DNA from: CAYRFF01 sp964436125
Lineage (GTDB): Bacteria > Bacteroidota > Bacteroidia > Chitinophagales > Saprospiraceae
Direction: 5' to 3'
DNA: 64,000 nt
NCBI GenBank assembly: GCA_964436125.1
Contig: CAYTBT010000003.1
Span: forward strand, 80,034 to 144,033
Position 1 is the stretch's first letter; every line of letters begins with the position of its first letter. Both the position numbers and the translations under genes were made by a program. Below, piece by piece: positions 1-9,647 of this stretch. Below the pieces are notes generated by a model. The model saw only the letters and a program-made list of their open reading frames with translations, made no database searches and was not told the origin of the DNA.

Positions 1-210
1 GGATTTACACAAGCTAAAACTACAAATATGTATATACTCACAAGCACGCCCCCTATTCTTTTTACATTATCATTCATCTCAAAAAATAGAATTAAAGATC
101 TCCTATAACATCTAGTCTATCGTATGGAAAAATCAATCTACACTTCCCACATCATGTATCGTCCAGCAATCCCTCTTCTCAACACACAAGCCACAGGAAT
201 TTAATAAAAA

Positions 211-1089
211 TCAATAAAAAGAATGCTTTGCAGCATCAAGCGTATTCAACAGGAGCGAGGTAACTGTCAAAGGTCCTACACCACCGGGAACAGGTGTTAT
301 TGCACTACAATGTTCCTTTAAACCATCAAAGTCCGCATCACCGACAATCCTGTAACCTTTTGCACGACTGGAATCATTTATCCGATTTATTCCCACATCA
401 ATAACGACCGCCCCTTCTTTCACCATCTCTTTTTTCAGATAATGGGCTTTCCCTATGGCAACAATAATAATGTCACCTTGTTTGATTATCGCCCCGGGAT
501 TTTCAGTCCTACTATGAACAACCGTAACAGTACAATTGCCAGGTTCTCGACGAGAGGAAAGCAGAATACTGATCGGCCTTCCTACGATTGCAGAGCGACC
601 TATAACGACACAATGTTTACCTTCTGTATCAATCTCGTAATTATCCAATAATTGAAGAATACCATAAGGCGTCGCTGGCAAATAAGACGGAAGATTAAGC
701 ATCATTCTTCCGAGATTGGCAGGATGAAAGCCATCGACGTCTTTATCAGGCGCAATAGCAAGATTAATTTTATCTTTATCTATATGCTCGGGAAGTGGTA
801 ATTGAACCATAAAACCATCGACAAGATCATCCTTATTCAGTTTATCAATAAGTTCCAGTAATTCCTCTTCACGTACACTCTCATCAAGATGAATCAAACT
901 TGATTCCATGCCTACCTTTTTACAACTTTTGACTTTGCTTTTAACATAGGAAGCCGATGCAGGATTATTGCCCACAAGTACTACAACAAGGTGCGGAGAT
1001 CGACCGTGTACACTCTCCAAGTCTTGGACTTCTACAGCAATCCTTTTCTTTAATTTCTTTGACAACTTTTTACCATCCAGTAACTTCAT
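211..1089 (-). CDS. folD: Bifunctional methylenetetrahydrofolate dehydrogenase/cyclohydrolase FolD
   Basis: Interconverts 5,10-methylene-, methenyl- and 10-formyl-tetrahydrofolate in the cytoplasm, supplying one-carbon units for purine and formyl-Met synthesis. The 292-residue length is normal for the family. Visible motifs are the catalytic Tyr48-x3-Lys52 pair in SYVKSKVKSCKKVG, the PDKDVDGFHPANLGR substrate motif, the Rossmann-type IGRSAIVGRP cofactor loop and the C-terminal PVPGGVGPLT motif. It starts at ATG (1089) and stands alone on the minus strand. A TAnnTTTG-like element lies about 120 bp upstream, at 1210-1217. Identification is from motifs and is very secure. Confidence 0.97.
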   Translation of the reverse strand: MKLLDGKKLSKKLKKRIAVEVQDLESVHGRSPHLVVVLVGNNPASASYVKSKVKSCKKVGMESSLIHLDESVREEELLELIDKLNKDDLVDGFMVQLPLPEHIDKDKINLAIAPDKDVDGFHPANLGRMMLNLPSYLPATPYGILQLLDNYEIDTEGKHCVVIGRSAIVGRPISILLSSRREPGNCTVTVVHSRTENPGAIIKQGDIIIVAIGKAHYLKKEMVKEGAVVIDVGINRINDSSRAKGYRIVGDADFDGLKEHCSAITPVPGGVGPLTVTSLLLNTLDAAKHSFY

Positions 1090-1764
1090 TCATTCAGTTT
1101 TACATTGTTGAAGAGGTGAATTCATTTAACACAAGTAATTTCATGAGACTCCATTTATTTGCTTACGCAAATATTCTTATCCGTCAACCCTTATCCATAT
1201 TCCTCTCCGCAAAGATATCCATTGCAGAGCAATTCACAGCTTTTCACCATCGACTTTTCTTTAAAACAAAAGGATATTCTTCTATTCTCAAGCCATAACT
1301 ACATCATTTCAATCAATTCAAAAGGTCTTAATTTTACTTTTCATATATTATACTAAGCAATATAAGAATACAGAAAAGAAGATAAGTAATAAGCACTGTA
1401 GTATATCGATCTAATCGTGAGTCAAAATCAAAATAATTACTATTTTCTTCAACAATTCTTTTTATTCTACATTTTATTTTATATTCGAACCTTGTTACTT
1501 AATTTGCTTTACTGACGACAATGCAAGAAAGATAATCTATAGCCATTTAATCAGCGACAACGCTGGTATAATGCAATTCACAGGACAGATAATCCCTAAA
1601 TATTGCTCGTTTAAGTGAAGTGATAGAGTAAATGGAATTAATTGCAATAATCTTATATTGTTGTTGTTTTAATGAATTAACATAGTAATAACATTATAAT
1701 GACAGAAATAAAATTATTGCGGTGTATTTATTAATTATCAAGCATCATTTTAAACATTTATGTT
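1090..1764. other. Intergenic spacer between divergent folD and AT-hook gene
   Basis: AT-rich spacer separating two divergently transcribed genes. On the minus strand, TATCTTTG (plus 1210-1217) fits the Bacteroidota -7 element for folD, but no correctly spaced TTG is present (nearest at about 12 bp), so the promoter call is weak. I see no RNA gene and no convincing coding sequence. Confidence 0.5.
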
Positions 1765-2478
1765 ATGGACAATTCAAGTTTAACACAGTTGGAGATCCAA
1801 AATCTCATCAATCTGTACAATTCTGAATTGAGAAAGCTGCATTTTCAATACAGCAAAACTCAGAATACTATTAAGGAGCTACAAGACTCTCTTGAAGGAG
1901 TTGAAATAGGTCAACAAGTCCCAGGAGATATAAGTACTGTAGAAGAACCGGAAACACCGGTAAAACGCGGTCCGGGAAGACCACCGAAGAAGCGTGGACC
2001 GGGAAGACCGCCTAAGGCCAAACGTGGACCGGGAAGACCGCCTAAGGCCAAGCGTGGTCCGGGAAGACCACCGAAGGCCAAGCGTGGTCCGGGAAGACCA
2101 CCGAAGAAACGTGGACCGGGAAGACCACCGAAGAAACGTGGACCGGGAAGACCACCAAAGGCTAAAAGTGCTTCAACCGGCACTAAAAGCTCTTCTACAG
2201 GTAGAAAGAAACGCGTAGTGAAAGGTGGTGGTTATAAGCTGAGTGATTGGGATAAGTTCCTTATTCATACAATTCAACAAAGTAGTAGCCCCATGATTAA
2301 TAAAGAGATTCTCGCTGTTGCAAAGGAAAAGTATAAGAATGAGTCAGAATCCAATTTAAGTGGAAAAATCTCTCGTTCTATCCATAAACTTGCCAATAAG
2401 CGGAAAGTTCTTAAAAAGCATAAGTACGAGGGTCGCGGCTATGCTTATACAGTTAATCCTAATGCTAAGTGGCATTAA
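1765..2478 (+). CDS. AT-hook repeat DNA-binding protein
   Basis: 237 residues in three parts. Residues 1-45 are probably helical or coiled coil (ELRKLHFQYSKTQNTIKELQDSL cut short). Residues 68-134 hold seven AT-hook cores RGPGRPP joined by K, KK or KAK linkers. A C-terminal domain (about 155-237, KLSDWDKFLIHTI onward) looks like a small winged-helix or H1-like fold. AT-hooks bind the minor groove of AT-rich DNA, so a chromatin-type or regulatory role is inferred. The ATG at 1765 is the only sensible start. The gene stands alone. The hook region is a DNA-level tandem repeat and could vary in copy number between strains. The exact function is unknown. Confidence 0.85.
   Translation: MDNSSLTQLEIQNLINLYNSELRKLHFQYSKTQNTIKELQDSLEGVEIGQQVPGDISTVEEPETPVKRGPGRPPKKRGPGRPPKAKRGPGRPPKAKRGPGRPPKAKRGPGRPPKKRGPGRPPKKRGPGRPPKAKSASTGTKSSSTGRKKRVVKGGGYKLSDWDKFLIHTIQQSSSPMINKEILAVAKEKYKNESESNLSGKISRSIHKLANKRKVLKKHKYEGRGYAYTVNPNAKWH
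1966..2166 (+). repeat. In-frame tandem repeat encoding seven AT-hooks
   Basis: Seven tandem units of 24-30 bp, each encoding RGPGRPPK with a KAK or K spacer. Adjacent units are nearly identical at DNA level (cgtggaccgggaagacc type), which suggests recent duplication by slippage or recombination and not merely conserved protein sequence. Confidence 0.9.
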
Positions 2479-3226
2479 TACACTTTGTTTCTCAGTTTAC
2501 ATGGGGCTTCTGAGTGGATATTTTCTCGTGAATAGTTTTTATCTATAATTTCCCTGATATATCACTTTATGCCAGCCTTTTAAGCTAGAACAAGCATAGT
2601 ATTATATTACTGAAGAAAGAAGGTAGAATAACTTATTAATCCAGGTTATAAATCCGGGCTATTGTCGTTTATATCAGTGCCACGGAAAGCCTGACTACTT
2701 AATCGGATAAGTTATTCTCCTTTTATCTCTCTTTTCCTTTCACATCTGTGCATATCCCTTATTTCCCAAATTATGTAATGCGCCAGGGTCGCACACGATA
2801 GAAATGTGCCTGAATGTAGTCTTTGATTCGACGAGACCTTTGGCCCTTAAACAACCATTAATGAGGAAATCAAGATCTCCCATCCTAGACTATCAGAAGC
2901 TTTTATACTTACTAGCCGCTCACAGAAACTCGTCTTTATTCCGCCCAGGACAGATCCAGCGACAACTTGACATTCTTATGCCTCATCAGTACTACTCTCA
3001 TTTATGATAAAAACCAAATTCGAGCAAGCACATACCCGACAGAATGCGACCTGCGGCCATACCGGGGACATATATTCACATTTAAAGACCTTTCTGTCTT
3101 TAATTTTGCATTTGCCGAAAGGCAGAATAGAGAGATTAAATCATCAAGCTATGCATAAGGAATTAAGTTCAGCATTCTAGATCAAACAACTTTTATCAAG
3201 GTCAGAGGACGCAATAAATCAGATGT
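2479..3226. other. Intergenic region with a long inverted repeat
   Basis: No convincing gene is seen between the AT-hook gene and the 3' end of the convergent TonB receptor gene. It contains a 12-bp perfect inverted repeat (AGAATAACTTAT at 2625-2636, its complement at 2707-2718) that extends imperfectly outward. It also has a hairpin TAAAGAC-N6-GTCTTTA at 3083-3102 and a small GNRA-type hairpin TGCC-GAAA-GGCA near 3113-3124, either of which could end transcription from the plus strand. Confidence 0.5.
2625..2718. repeat. 94-bp inverted-repeat structure
   Basis: Perfect 12-bp arms (2625-2636 and 2707-2718) flank about 70 bp. Just outside, GAAAGAAGG and the complement of CCTTTTATC continue the pairing imperfectly. 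It could be a MITE remnant or a structured RNA. No second copy was noticed in this window. Confidence 0.45.
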
Positions 3227-5506
3227 TTAGAAGAAAAACTTAGCACCGATGCTAGGCAAAATCGGAAGCTGGTTTATGCGTTCATACTCGATACGATTAA
3301 AGTAAAATATATTTTTGCGGTCATAAACATTGGTGACACTTGCTGTAAGTTCGAGACCAGTATTTTCACTGAGCTCAATGCGCTTTTTAATTGAAATGTC
3401 AAGTCGGTGATAACTAGGTAATCGACCGCCGAATCTCTTGGTGTCATAGATAATGCCGATTTCTTTCGGATTATTGGTCTTATAATCGGGAAAATCCCCA
3501 TCGAGGAATGAATAAAAAGTATAAAAACCTTTAGTCTTGGTAAAAGGGAACCCGGTCCCGAAGTTCCATCTGGCGCTGACTGTCCATGAATCATCTTTCC
3601 CAAAGGAAAAATTACCTAAGACATTTAAATTGTGCCGTCTATCAAATACCGTAGGATAGACTTGCTCGCCATCTTTTCTATTGACAAATCCATAGGAATA
3701 AGCAAGCCACAAGTACCACGGTCCTGAGCTATACTTGGCTGAGAATTCTGCTCCATAAGCCTCCCCTACGACACTGATATAGTCCGGATCATTTAAATCG
3801 CGCTTATTGTTGTTGATATTTATCAAGTTTAGAAAATCTTTATAATAGGCTTCAAGATTCAATTGTAATCTATGTGATGGATCATACTCAACACCGGCGA
3901 CATAATGTATAGCTCGTTGCAATTGCGTATTCAATTTCTGACCGGTAACCGGGCTGTACAAGGCTGCCTCAGGGCCGGAGAGGAAACCATAAAAGAGATT
4001 CACAATTTCATTTTCATTGACCGTAGAAATAAGGTTCTGCGTATAGTATCCAGTTGCCGCTTTCAATCTAAATTTATCGGTTATATTATACTTCAGGCCT
4101 AGTCGCGGCTCAAAGCTAGGTTCACCAAATGTCGCATAATACTGGAATCGCACTGATGGATCGAGAATCAGGTCTCCGAGGATGAATTTATACTTGGCAT
4201 AAGCACTTAATTCTATCGTGTTCTGGTCATCGTCATAATGATGGTTGAGATTATTGACAAAGTCAAATTCCGTATTAAATCCCTCCATTCTGATACCGTA
4301 TTCTAGCTTGTTATCTCCATAGACATTGGTAAGATCGAGGTGCAATGCATAATTCAATATCTTATTATTCCTTGGTTTCCCATCAAACTTATCAAGGTTA
4401 ATCGCATATTCTGATATTGACACGCCACCATTGACAATCACATTACTACTCGGTGGTATTACCTTAAAATTGGTCCCTGCTCCCCATGAATTCCATTTTA
4501 AGCTAGCAAGATCGACGTAATTTACCATATCGGAGAAGTTGAAACCAAATAACTCCCAATTGGTCCCAAGGCTAGATAGCAATGAAACCTTTCCATAAAT
4601 ATCTGTATAATCAAATGGCAATCCATTTTCTTTATCTCTTGCTGCATAATCATATAATGACCGCGAGGTGTATGGTAGAAGTGACTTCTTTGCTGTAATG
4701 AGGTATGAAAGGCTTGTCTTGTTATCTTCACTCAATGGAATTATAGGCCCCTCCAGCAATGCCTTGGCCTGAAATGGTGATGCAGATACGAGTCCTGAAA
4801 ATCGTTTCCTATTTCCACTGCGCATAGAAATATCCACGACTGCTGAAATACGTCCGCCATACCTAGCATCAAATCCTCCTGTCAAGACTTCCACATTATT
4901 AATTGCTGCCGTTTCAAATACCGAATAAAAACCAATGCTATGAAAGGCATTGTATATCGTCATTCCATCTAGTAGTATTTTATTCTGTACAGGGGCTCCA
5001 CCACGGATGTACAAACGCCCGCCTTGATCTCCGGTAAAAATAATCCCGGGAATAACGGAGAGATATTGTGCGATATCCGGTGCGCCTCCTGTTGAAGGAA
5101 GAAGTTTAATCTGCTTCTGGCTTAAAGTAACACTGGAAATACGCACTTCTTCTTTCCTTTGCTTTTCTTGCGCAGAAATATTTACCCTGGAAAGACTGAT
5201 ATTCCCTTTGGGAAGGATAAATGATAGATTCTTAATCTCTCGTTCACCGAGCTCAACATGAATTGTATCAGGTTTATAACCAATAAAAGAGGCGACCACA
5301 TCATAGCTGCCTGCCTCGACATTGGTCATATTAAAAAATCCTTCTTCATCGGCTGATACACTATAGTCTGTTCCTATGATAAAAACATCAGCGTACATAA
5401 TCGGGTTTCCACTCTCTTCATCGAGAACAGTACCACGGATAATAGAGCCTTGCCCCATTGCCAAAGAAGTATATAATAATGCTGTTAAAATGTAAATATA
5501 TCGCAT
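3227..5506 (-). CDS. TonB-dependent receptor with CarboxypepD_reg-like domain
   Basis: Outer-membrane transporter energised by TonB. I start it at the ATG at 5506, which gives a clean signal peptide (MRYIYILTALLYTSLAMGQ), not at the longer in-frame start at 5545. Residues about 20-100 form the beta-sandwich CarboxypepD_reg-like domain typical of Bacteroidota receptors (GTVLDEESGNPIMYADVFI...). The plug (about 125-230) includes LYIRGGAPVQNKILLDGM and FDARYGGRISAVVDI. The rest is a barrel ending in aromatic GAKFFF, the usual BAM signal. There is no SusD partner, so it is not a classical PUL pair. The substrate is unknown. About 759 residues, a normal size. Confidence 0.93.
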   Translation of the reverse strand: MRYIYILTALLYTSLAMGQGSIIRGTVLDEESGNPIMYADVFIIGTDYSVSADEEGFFNMTNVEAGSYDVVASFIGYKPDTIHVELGEREIKNLSFILPKGNISLSRVNISAQEKQRKEEVRISSVTLSQKQIKLLPSTGGAPDIAQYLSVIPGIIFTGDQGGRLYIRGGAPVQNKILLDGMTIYNAFHSIGFYSVFETAAINNVEVLTGGFDARYGGRISAVVDISMRSGNRKRFSGLVSASPFQAKALLEGPIIPLSEDNKTSLSYLITAKKSLLPYTSRSLYDYAARDKENGLPFDYTDIYGKVSLLSSLGTNWELFGFNFSDMVNYVDLASLKWNSWGAGTNFKVIPPSSNVIVNGGVSISEYAINLDKFDGKPRNNKILNYALHLDLTNVYGDNKLEYGIRMEGFNTEFDFVNNLNHHYDDDQNTIELSAYAKYKFILGDLILDPSVRFQYYATFGEPSFEPRLGLKYNITDKFRLKAATGYYTQNLISTVNENEIVNLFYGFLSGPEAALYSPVTGQKLNTQLQRAIHYVAGVEYDPSHRLQLNLEAYYKDFLNLININNNKRDLNDPDYISVVGEAYGAEFSAKYSSGPWYLWLAYSYGFVNRKDGEQVYPTVFDRRHNLNVLGNFSFGKDDSWTVSARWNFGTGFPFTKTKGFYTFYSFLDGDFPDYKTNNPKEIGIIYDTKRFGGRLPSYHRLDISIKKRIELSENTGLELTASVTNVYDRKNIFYFNRIEYERINQLPILPSIGAKFFF

Positions 5507-6031
5507 TCGCCTTGTTTTAATGTTGAGTCCTTCTTCCGATCTCAAGTATAATTATCCATTTGTGGACCTTTATTTTACTTGCTTTTCCTTTCATCCGTCC
5601 TATTCTAGTGCACATTAAACTTATATAAAGAGTAATATGCTCAAGCATAAAGGCCAAAATGACTCTTTCTAGTAATTTTAGCCTGGCAAACTTACTGAAT
5701 CAATCAGAAAAATCCGACTTCTTCACTTCATTCATAGAAAATTAACATTTGAATGGACCGGTCGCCTATAACCTTGTTATACTCGTCTATCTCAATTTAA
5801 AACGGAGCTGACCTTTCCGCTGTTGAAGAACGGCTTTTATAGCCTATGATTCACTCGTTTATTAATCAAAATCCTGTGTAGTGTATTTCATAGAAAAGGA
5901 CTATCCCATCACTTTAAGATGAAATTGCCCTCTTCTATACAACCCTTGTGTCTTACTCGCTTTTATACCCAAAGTATGTGGTCTTACTGAGACGCATTGC
6001 ATATTTTCAATATAGAAATCTGCGATATATT
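5507..6031. other. Intergenic region upstream of TonB receptor gene
   Basis: 525 bp between two minus-strand genes. It should hold the receptor promoter. TAAGTTTG on the minus strand (plus 5687-5694) fits a -7 element, but I see no matching -33 element. No coding sequence or strong terminator is evident. Confidence 0.4.
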
Positions 6032-8077
6032 TCAATCAATTCTATGAATCTCTCCATCGGTAATCGTCACTACTTGTGCGCCTTTATAACCACGACTGAT
6101 TACCTTCTGCTGTATTGCTCTTGCGGTATCGACATCAGAATAATCTCCTAGGAGAAAGATAGTGAAGTTTCCATGTTTCATCCTCTGAATATTTCCAAGT
6201 TCATCAACCTTCTCCGGGCTAAACCATTTGGGTTGTGAATAGGTGGCAATTCTGACTTTATATTTTCCGACCGGAGTTGATTCCGCAGCAAAATCGTCAT
6301 CCTGGCGCTCAGTAGATGCAGATTGTTGCGTTTCAGCCGCTTGTTCTGCCACTGTAGGCCTTAAATCAGCAGAACTTGAGCTATATATTACTTGCTCTTC
6401 AACGATAAATGCATCTCCATATCCACGGCTCCGGATGACATTCAGTGTTTTCTTTGCACGTTCATAGCTATCATAACTTCCCACTCGTATTTTGATTACT
6501 TCGGGGAAATACACCTTATATACTGCATCTACGTCGCTTAATTGCTCGCCATAGTATTGAAGTTGCTCAGTATTGTTCAATCCTACGATAGCAACTTGAA
6601 CAGTATAGATAGTTTCAATATCGCCGGCTGGATTCTGCTTTATTGCAGCTAATTCGCCTTTTTCTAGCCGGTCAGTTAGTTGCACCATAACAGGAACGCT
6701 GGCTCTCCGGGCATCAGCTTCTCCACTTGTGTGCGTCTTGCCTTGGCTCACATTTGCGAAAGCTGATTGAAATTCATTGCTCATATCAATATGCTTTTCC
6801 GTATAAGATGTATTCACTATCTCCGCTGCCTTATCCATCGTAGGCAGAGAATTAAAACTGTACACATCCACATTTCCTTCTTCATTCATCGCAGTAAGGT
6901 AATATTGATTGCCGATATGCGTCAATGCATATTCATCGCGTTGCGTATTCACGCCATACCCAAGATTCATCGGTTTGGTCCACTCTGCTGTCTCGGCATT
7001 GAATTGAGTCTGGAAAAGATCGTATCCACCAAATCCCTTCATCCAATTACTCGCATAAACAAGCTTTTCCTTTATGCTTTGAGGAAATGTTTCGTCCCCC
7101 GCTGTATTTATAGTACTTCCCAAGTTTTCAGCTTTTGTCCACTTCCCATTCAAGGTCCGAGTCGAGCGGTAGATGTCATAACCGCCATAGCCACCCTTCT
7201 TATTACTCATGAAGTAAATAGTGTTGCCATCCGCTGTGTAACAAGCCGCTGCAGTGTTATAATCAACGCCATTAAAGGGCATCGCCTTTATATCAATCAA
7301 CTCTCCGTCAATTAATTGTGCTGTATATAAACTCATGCCATTTACCTCACTTCTCAATTCTGTAAGGAACCCAGCTTGCGTAATCCGTGTAAAAATAACC
7401 TCATTGCTCGTCGGATTCATCGCGATCAATGGCATAGCTTTCCATGCCTGTAAATCTTTTAACAGAAATGTCGGTTGTGAAAATGAACCTCCTTCCGTTC
7501 TGTGCGTAGAAAATAGCTGCGTCGTCTCGGCAGCGGAATTAAAACTCGGCCGCACCATGTCTCGACGGTCTGAGGCATACACTATATTCTCCTCATACGC
7601 CGCAGGAAAGCCATCAAATGCCGTTGTGTTCCAGCTCATTTCTTTCCGCACTACAGCTACCTTCTGTGTTTTGGCAGTATTTTCAGCCCAGCGCATAGCT
7701 TCCACAAAATGCTGGCTAACATACGGATCAAAATTCCCATAAACTTCATAATACTTCATCGCTTCAGCATACTCTCCTTGCTTTCTCAATGCCTCAGCAA
7801 GTGGCAAATACGCTTTCTGAAAATCCGGATAATTCTTCACGATATCTTTATACACTTTAATCGCTTTCCCATCTTGTGCTGTTGTCGTGTATAAACGCGC
7901 GAGCTTGTATAACTGAAATTCATCAAGCATTTCATACGATGCCTGATATACAGCAATTGCATCGGAATATTCCCCCATATCAGAATATACTTCTGCCAGT
8001 TCTACATTCCCTTTCTGCGCTATTATAGCTTGCGCAAATGTCATTATACATACCAAGAATAAAATTGATTTCTTCAT
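6032..8077 (-). CDS. TPR / PD40 (WD40-like) / double SPOR envelope protein
   Basis: I start it at ATG 8077, giving the signal peptide MKKSILFLVCIMTFAQAIIAQ, and not at the upstream in-frame codon at 8131, which lies at the predicted transcription start. The 681-residue product has N-terminal TPR-like helices (AEVYSDMGEYSDAIAVYQ, repeated), then WD40-like PD40 blades (GNTIYFMSNKKGGYGGYDIY, LVYASNWMKGFGGYDLF). Two SPOR-like domains follow near residues 505-575 and 605-680. TPR-PD40 architecture resembles T9SS-associated PorE/PorW-type proteins, but PorE ends in OmpA. SPOR domains instead bind denuded peptidoglycan, so a periplasmic cell-wall-linked role is inferred. Monocistronic, with its own strong promoter. 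Confidence 0.8.
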   Translation of the reverse strand: MKKSILFLVCIMTFAQAIIAQKGNVELAEVYSDMGEYSDAIAVYQASYEMLDEFQLYKLARLYTTTAQDGKAIKVYKDIVKNYPDFQKAYLPLAEALRKQGEYAEAMKYYEVYGNFDPYVSQHFVEAMRWAENTAKTQKVAVVRKEMSWNTTAFDGFPAAYEENIVYASDRRDMVRPSFNSAAETTQLFSTHRTEGGSFSQPTFLLKDLQAWKAMPLIAMNPTSNEVIFTRITQAGFLTELRSEVNGMSLYTAQLIDGELIDIKAMPFNGVDYNTAAACYTADGNTIYFMSNKKGGYGGYDIYRSTRTLNGKWTKAENLGSTINTAGDETFPQSIKEKLVYASNWMKGFGGYDLFQTQFNAETAEWTKPMNLGYGVNTQRDEYALTHIGNQYYLTAMNEEGNVDVYSFNSLPTMDKAAEIVNTSYTEKHIDMSNEFQSAFANVSQGKTHTSGEADARRASVPVMVQLTDRLEKGELAAIKQNPAGDIETIYTVQVAIVGLNNTEQLQYYGEQLSDVDAVYKVYFPEVIKIRVGSYDSYERAKKTLNVIRSRGYGDAFIVEEQVIYSSSSADLRPTVAEQAAETQQSASTERQDDDFAAESTPVGKYKVRIATYSQPKWFSPEKVDELGNIQRMKHGNFTIFLLGDYSDVDTARAIQQKVISRGYKGAQVVTITDGEIHRID

Positions 8078-8402
8078 CTCATTTCCTTTTTTTGACCTTG
8101 AAATCGAGCTGCCGGTCCGCCGACTAGACATCTCATTTATACAAAGATAGTTCTTTTATTAAACATATACAAATTTTTTATAATATGTACTTCTATTTCT
8201 ATCAGTGTAATTCAAATAAGAAATATTGATGTTATGAATTCTGTGGAGCTTATTGTGAACTTGCAAGGTTGTGAAATCACAAAATCGCAAAATTGTTAAG
8301 TCGTAGGGACGAAATCAAGGAATTTAATAAGGTACAGCCCAATTGTATTGTGCCCCGGTTTCATATCAGTTTTAAAAAACCACTCAATATTGACTAAAAC
8401 AC
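8078..8402. other. Intergenic region with a degenerate low-complexity block
   Basis: Besides the promoter at 8142-8173, positions about 8255-8320 read on the minus strand as CGACTTAACAATTTTGCGATTTTG-like text, cut here. This matches the low-complexity family at 37.2 and 41.7 kb. No gene is seen. Confidence 0.5.
8142..8173 (-). promoter_or_regulatory. Bacteroidota-type promoter for the SPOR-protein gene
   Basis: On the minus strand, TTTG (8170-8173) is followed by 20 bp and then TATCTTTG (8142-8149), matching the Bacteroidota -33/-7 consensus in sequence and spacing. Predicted transcription starts near 8135, giving a leader of about 58 nt before the ATG at 8077. Confidence 0.75.
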
Positions 8403-9647
8403 TCAGTGCTTTCTTATCTGAAATTTATGTTCATAGTTCCCTATCTGCGGATAAAAGGGATCAATATAATGATAGACAGTATCACTGATTGCGCCGAGTT
8501 GTGGCTGACCTGCATCAATCCACGCGGTGTACCAGGCTGACCCTACTGCCTTAATTGCATGGCGGAAGCGTTTCTCTACCATATCATTCATCGCCTCATT
8601 ATAGGCTGCAGCATAAGCTGCACATTCTGTGCGGACAATCCTTCCCAATCTCTCGTCGTAGCAATAAATAGCTGATTTATCCCAGCTTTCTCTCAGACGT
8701 TTTTCAATCAATAGAACGGAATCAACATAGGAATGGCTTTTCAACACAATGTCCCAGAAATATTTCTCTTTATTCTCAATATAAACAGCTTTTCCTACAA
8801 AAAAATCAAACTGACGCTCAGCAAAGAGTTCCGGTATTCTACTCTCCCAAAATGCATGAATTCCATCCTGTCCGGTAAGGTCGCCATCATAGTTGACCGT
8901 TGTATGTAGAGGCACATGTGCATCGGCAATATAATGGCCGAGCTCAGCAGCATAATTTAAGATGCGTGGCACATCTTTTTTCTTAAAAGCATCGGTGAGT
9001 CTGTGTTGCATACGTGGCAGAAAATAAGGCACCACACCGAATGGAGATAATCGATCCACACCGACAATTGTGTAGTGAGCGCTACTGTCTTTCTCCCCTA
9101 TTTCTGCAAGGAAAATGCTTGCATCCACTTCCCATTCCTCTGCATAATATTGCGGATAAAAAAGATGATTAAAAGCATGCAGGTAATTCCCTTTGGAAAT
9201 AACTAGCTCCTTGCCGTCCGGGAGGTTGATTTTCACTGAATCCACCACAAATGATTCCTTCACCGGAAAATTAAACATCTCAACGGTATCGCCTTCATCA
9301 CTGACGGCCTTCAAGACGGTAAACTTGGCGAGTGCTGTTCTCCAGTCGCGCGGCAGGTTATCAAATGGCGGCTCTCCCCAGTGATCGATATCGATATAGT
9401 GGCGGATTGCTTCAAATGAATTGGAATATCGTCGTTTATCGGGATCGACTGCATGCTCACTGATAAAATTGATATTTTTCTTAAAAAACACTATGAGTTC
9501 CGGCGGTAAGGTAAATACCGCCATACGATTAATGAGTCGATGCGCATAAAAACCCCAATCTTCATCAACATGAAGCGGGAATGCTAGCGTAAATGAAAAC
9601 ATGCAAGCCGCTGCAATGAGTATCGCTATATTCCGTAAGCAGCGCAT
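8403..9647 (-). CDS. Zinc-dependent phospholipase C / S1-P1 nuclease-like secreted hydrolase
   Basis: 414 residues with an N-terminal signal peptide (MRCLRNIAILIAAACMFSF). The all-helical S1/P1-PLC fold is suggested by metal-ligand motifs: WGFYAHRLINR near the mature N-terminus, FEAIRHYIDIDHWG, GHYIADAHVPLHTTVNYDG and DGIHAFWESRIPELF. Members use three zinc ions to hydrolyse phosphodiesters or phospholipids, and substrate cannot be chosen from sequence. The start ATG (9645-9647) overlaps the DUF4340 stop by 1 bp, so it is the last gene of the gld cluster. A role tied to gliding or envelope work is only inferred from context. Confidence 0.8.
   Translation of the reverse strand: MRCLRNIAILIAAACMFSFTLAFPLHVDEDWGFYAHRLINRMAVFTLPPELIVFFKKNINFISEHAVDPDKRRYSNSFEAIRHYIDIDHWGEPPFDNLPRDWRTALAKFTVLKAVSDEGDTVEMFNFPVKESFVVDSVKINLPDGKELVISKGNYLHAFNHLFYPQYYAEEWEVDASIFLAEIGEKDSSAHYTIVGVDRLSPFGVVPYFLPRMQHRLTDAFKKKDVPRILNYAAELGHYIADAHVPLHTTVNYDGDLTGQDGIHAFWESRIPELFAERQFDFFVGKAVYIENKEKYFWDIVLKSHSYVDSVLLIEKRLRESWDKSAIYCYDERLGRIVRTECAAYAAAYNEAMNDMVEKRFRHAIKAVGSAWYTAWIDAGQPQLGAISDTVYHYIDPFYPQIGNYEHKFQIRKH

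Noticed and set aside
1966..2166. Regular repeats resembling a CRISPR array
   Set aside because: The units are in-frame AT-hook codons with no unique spacers.
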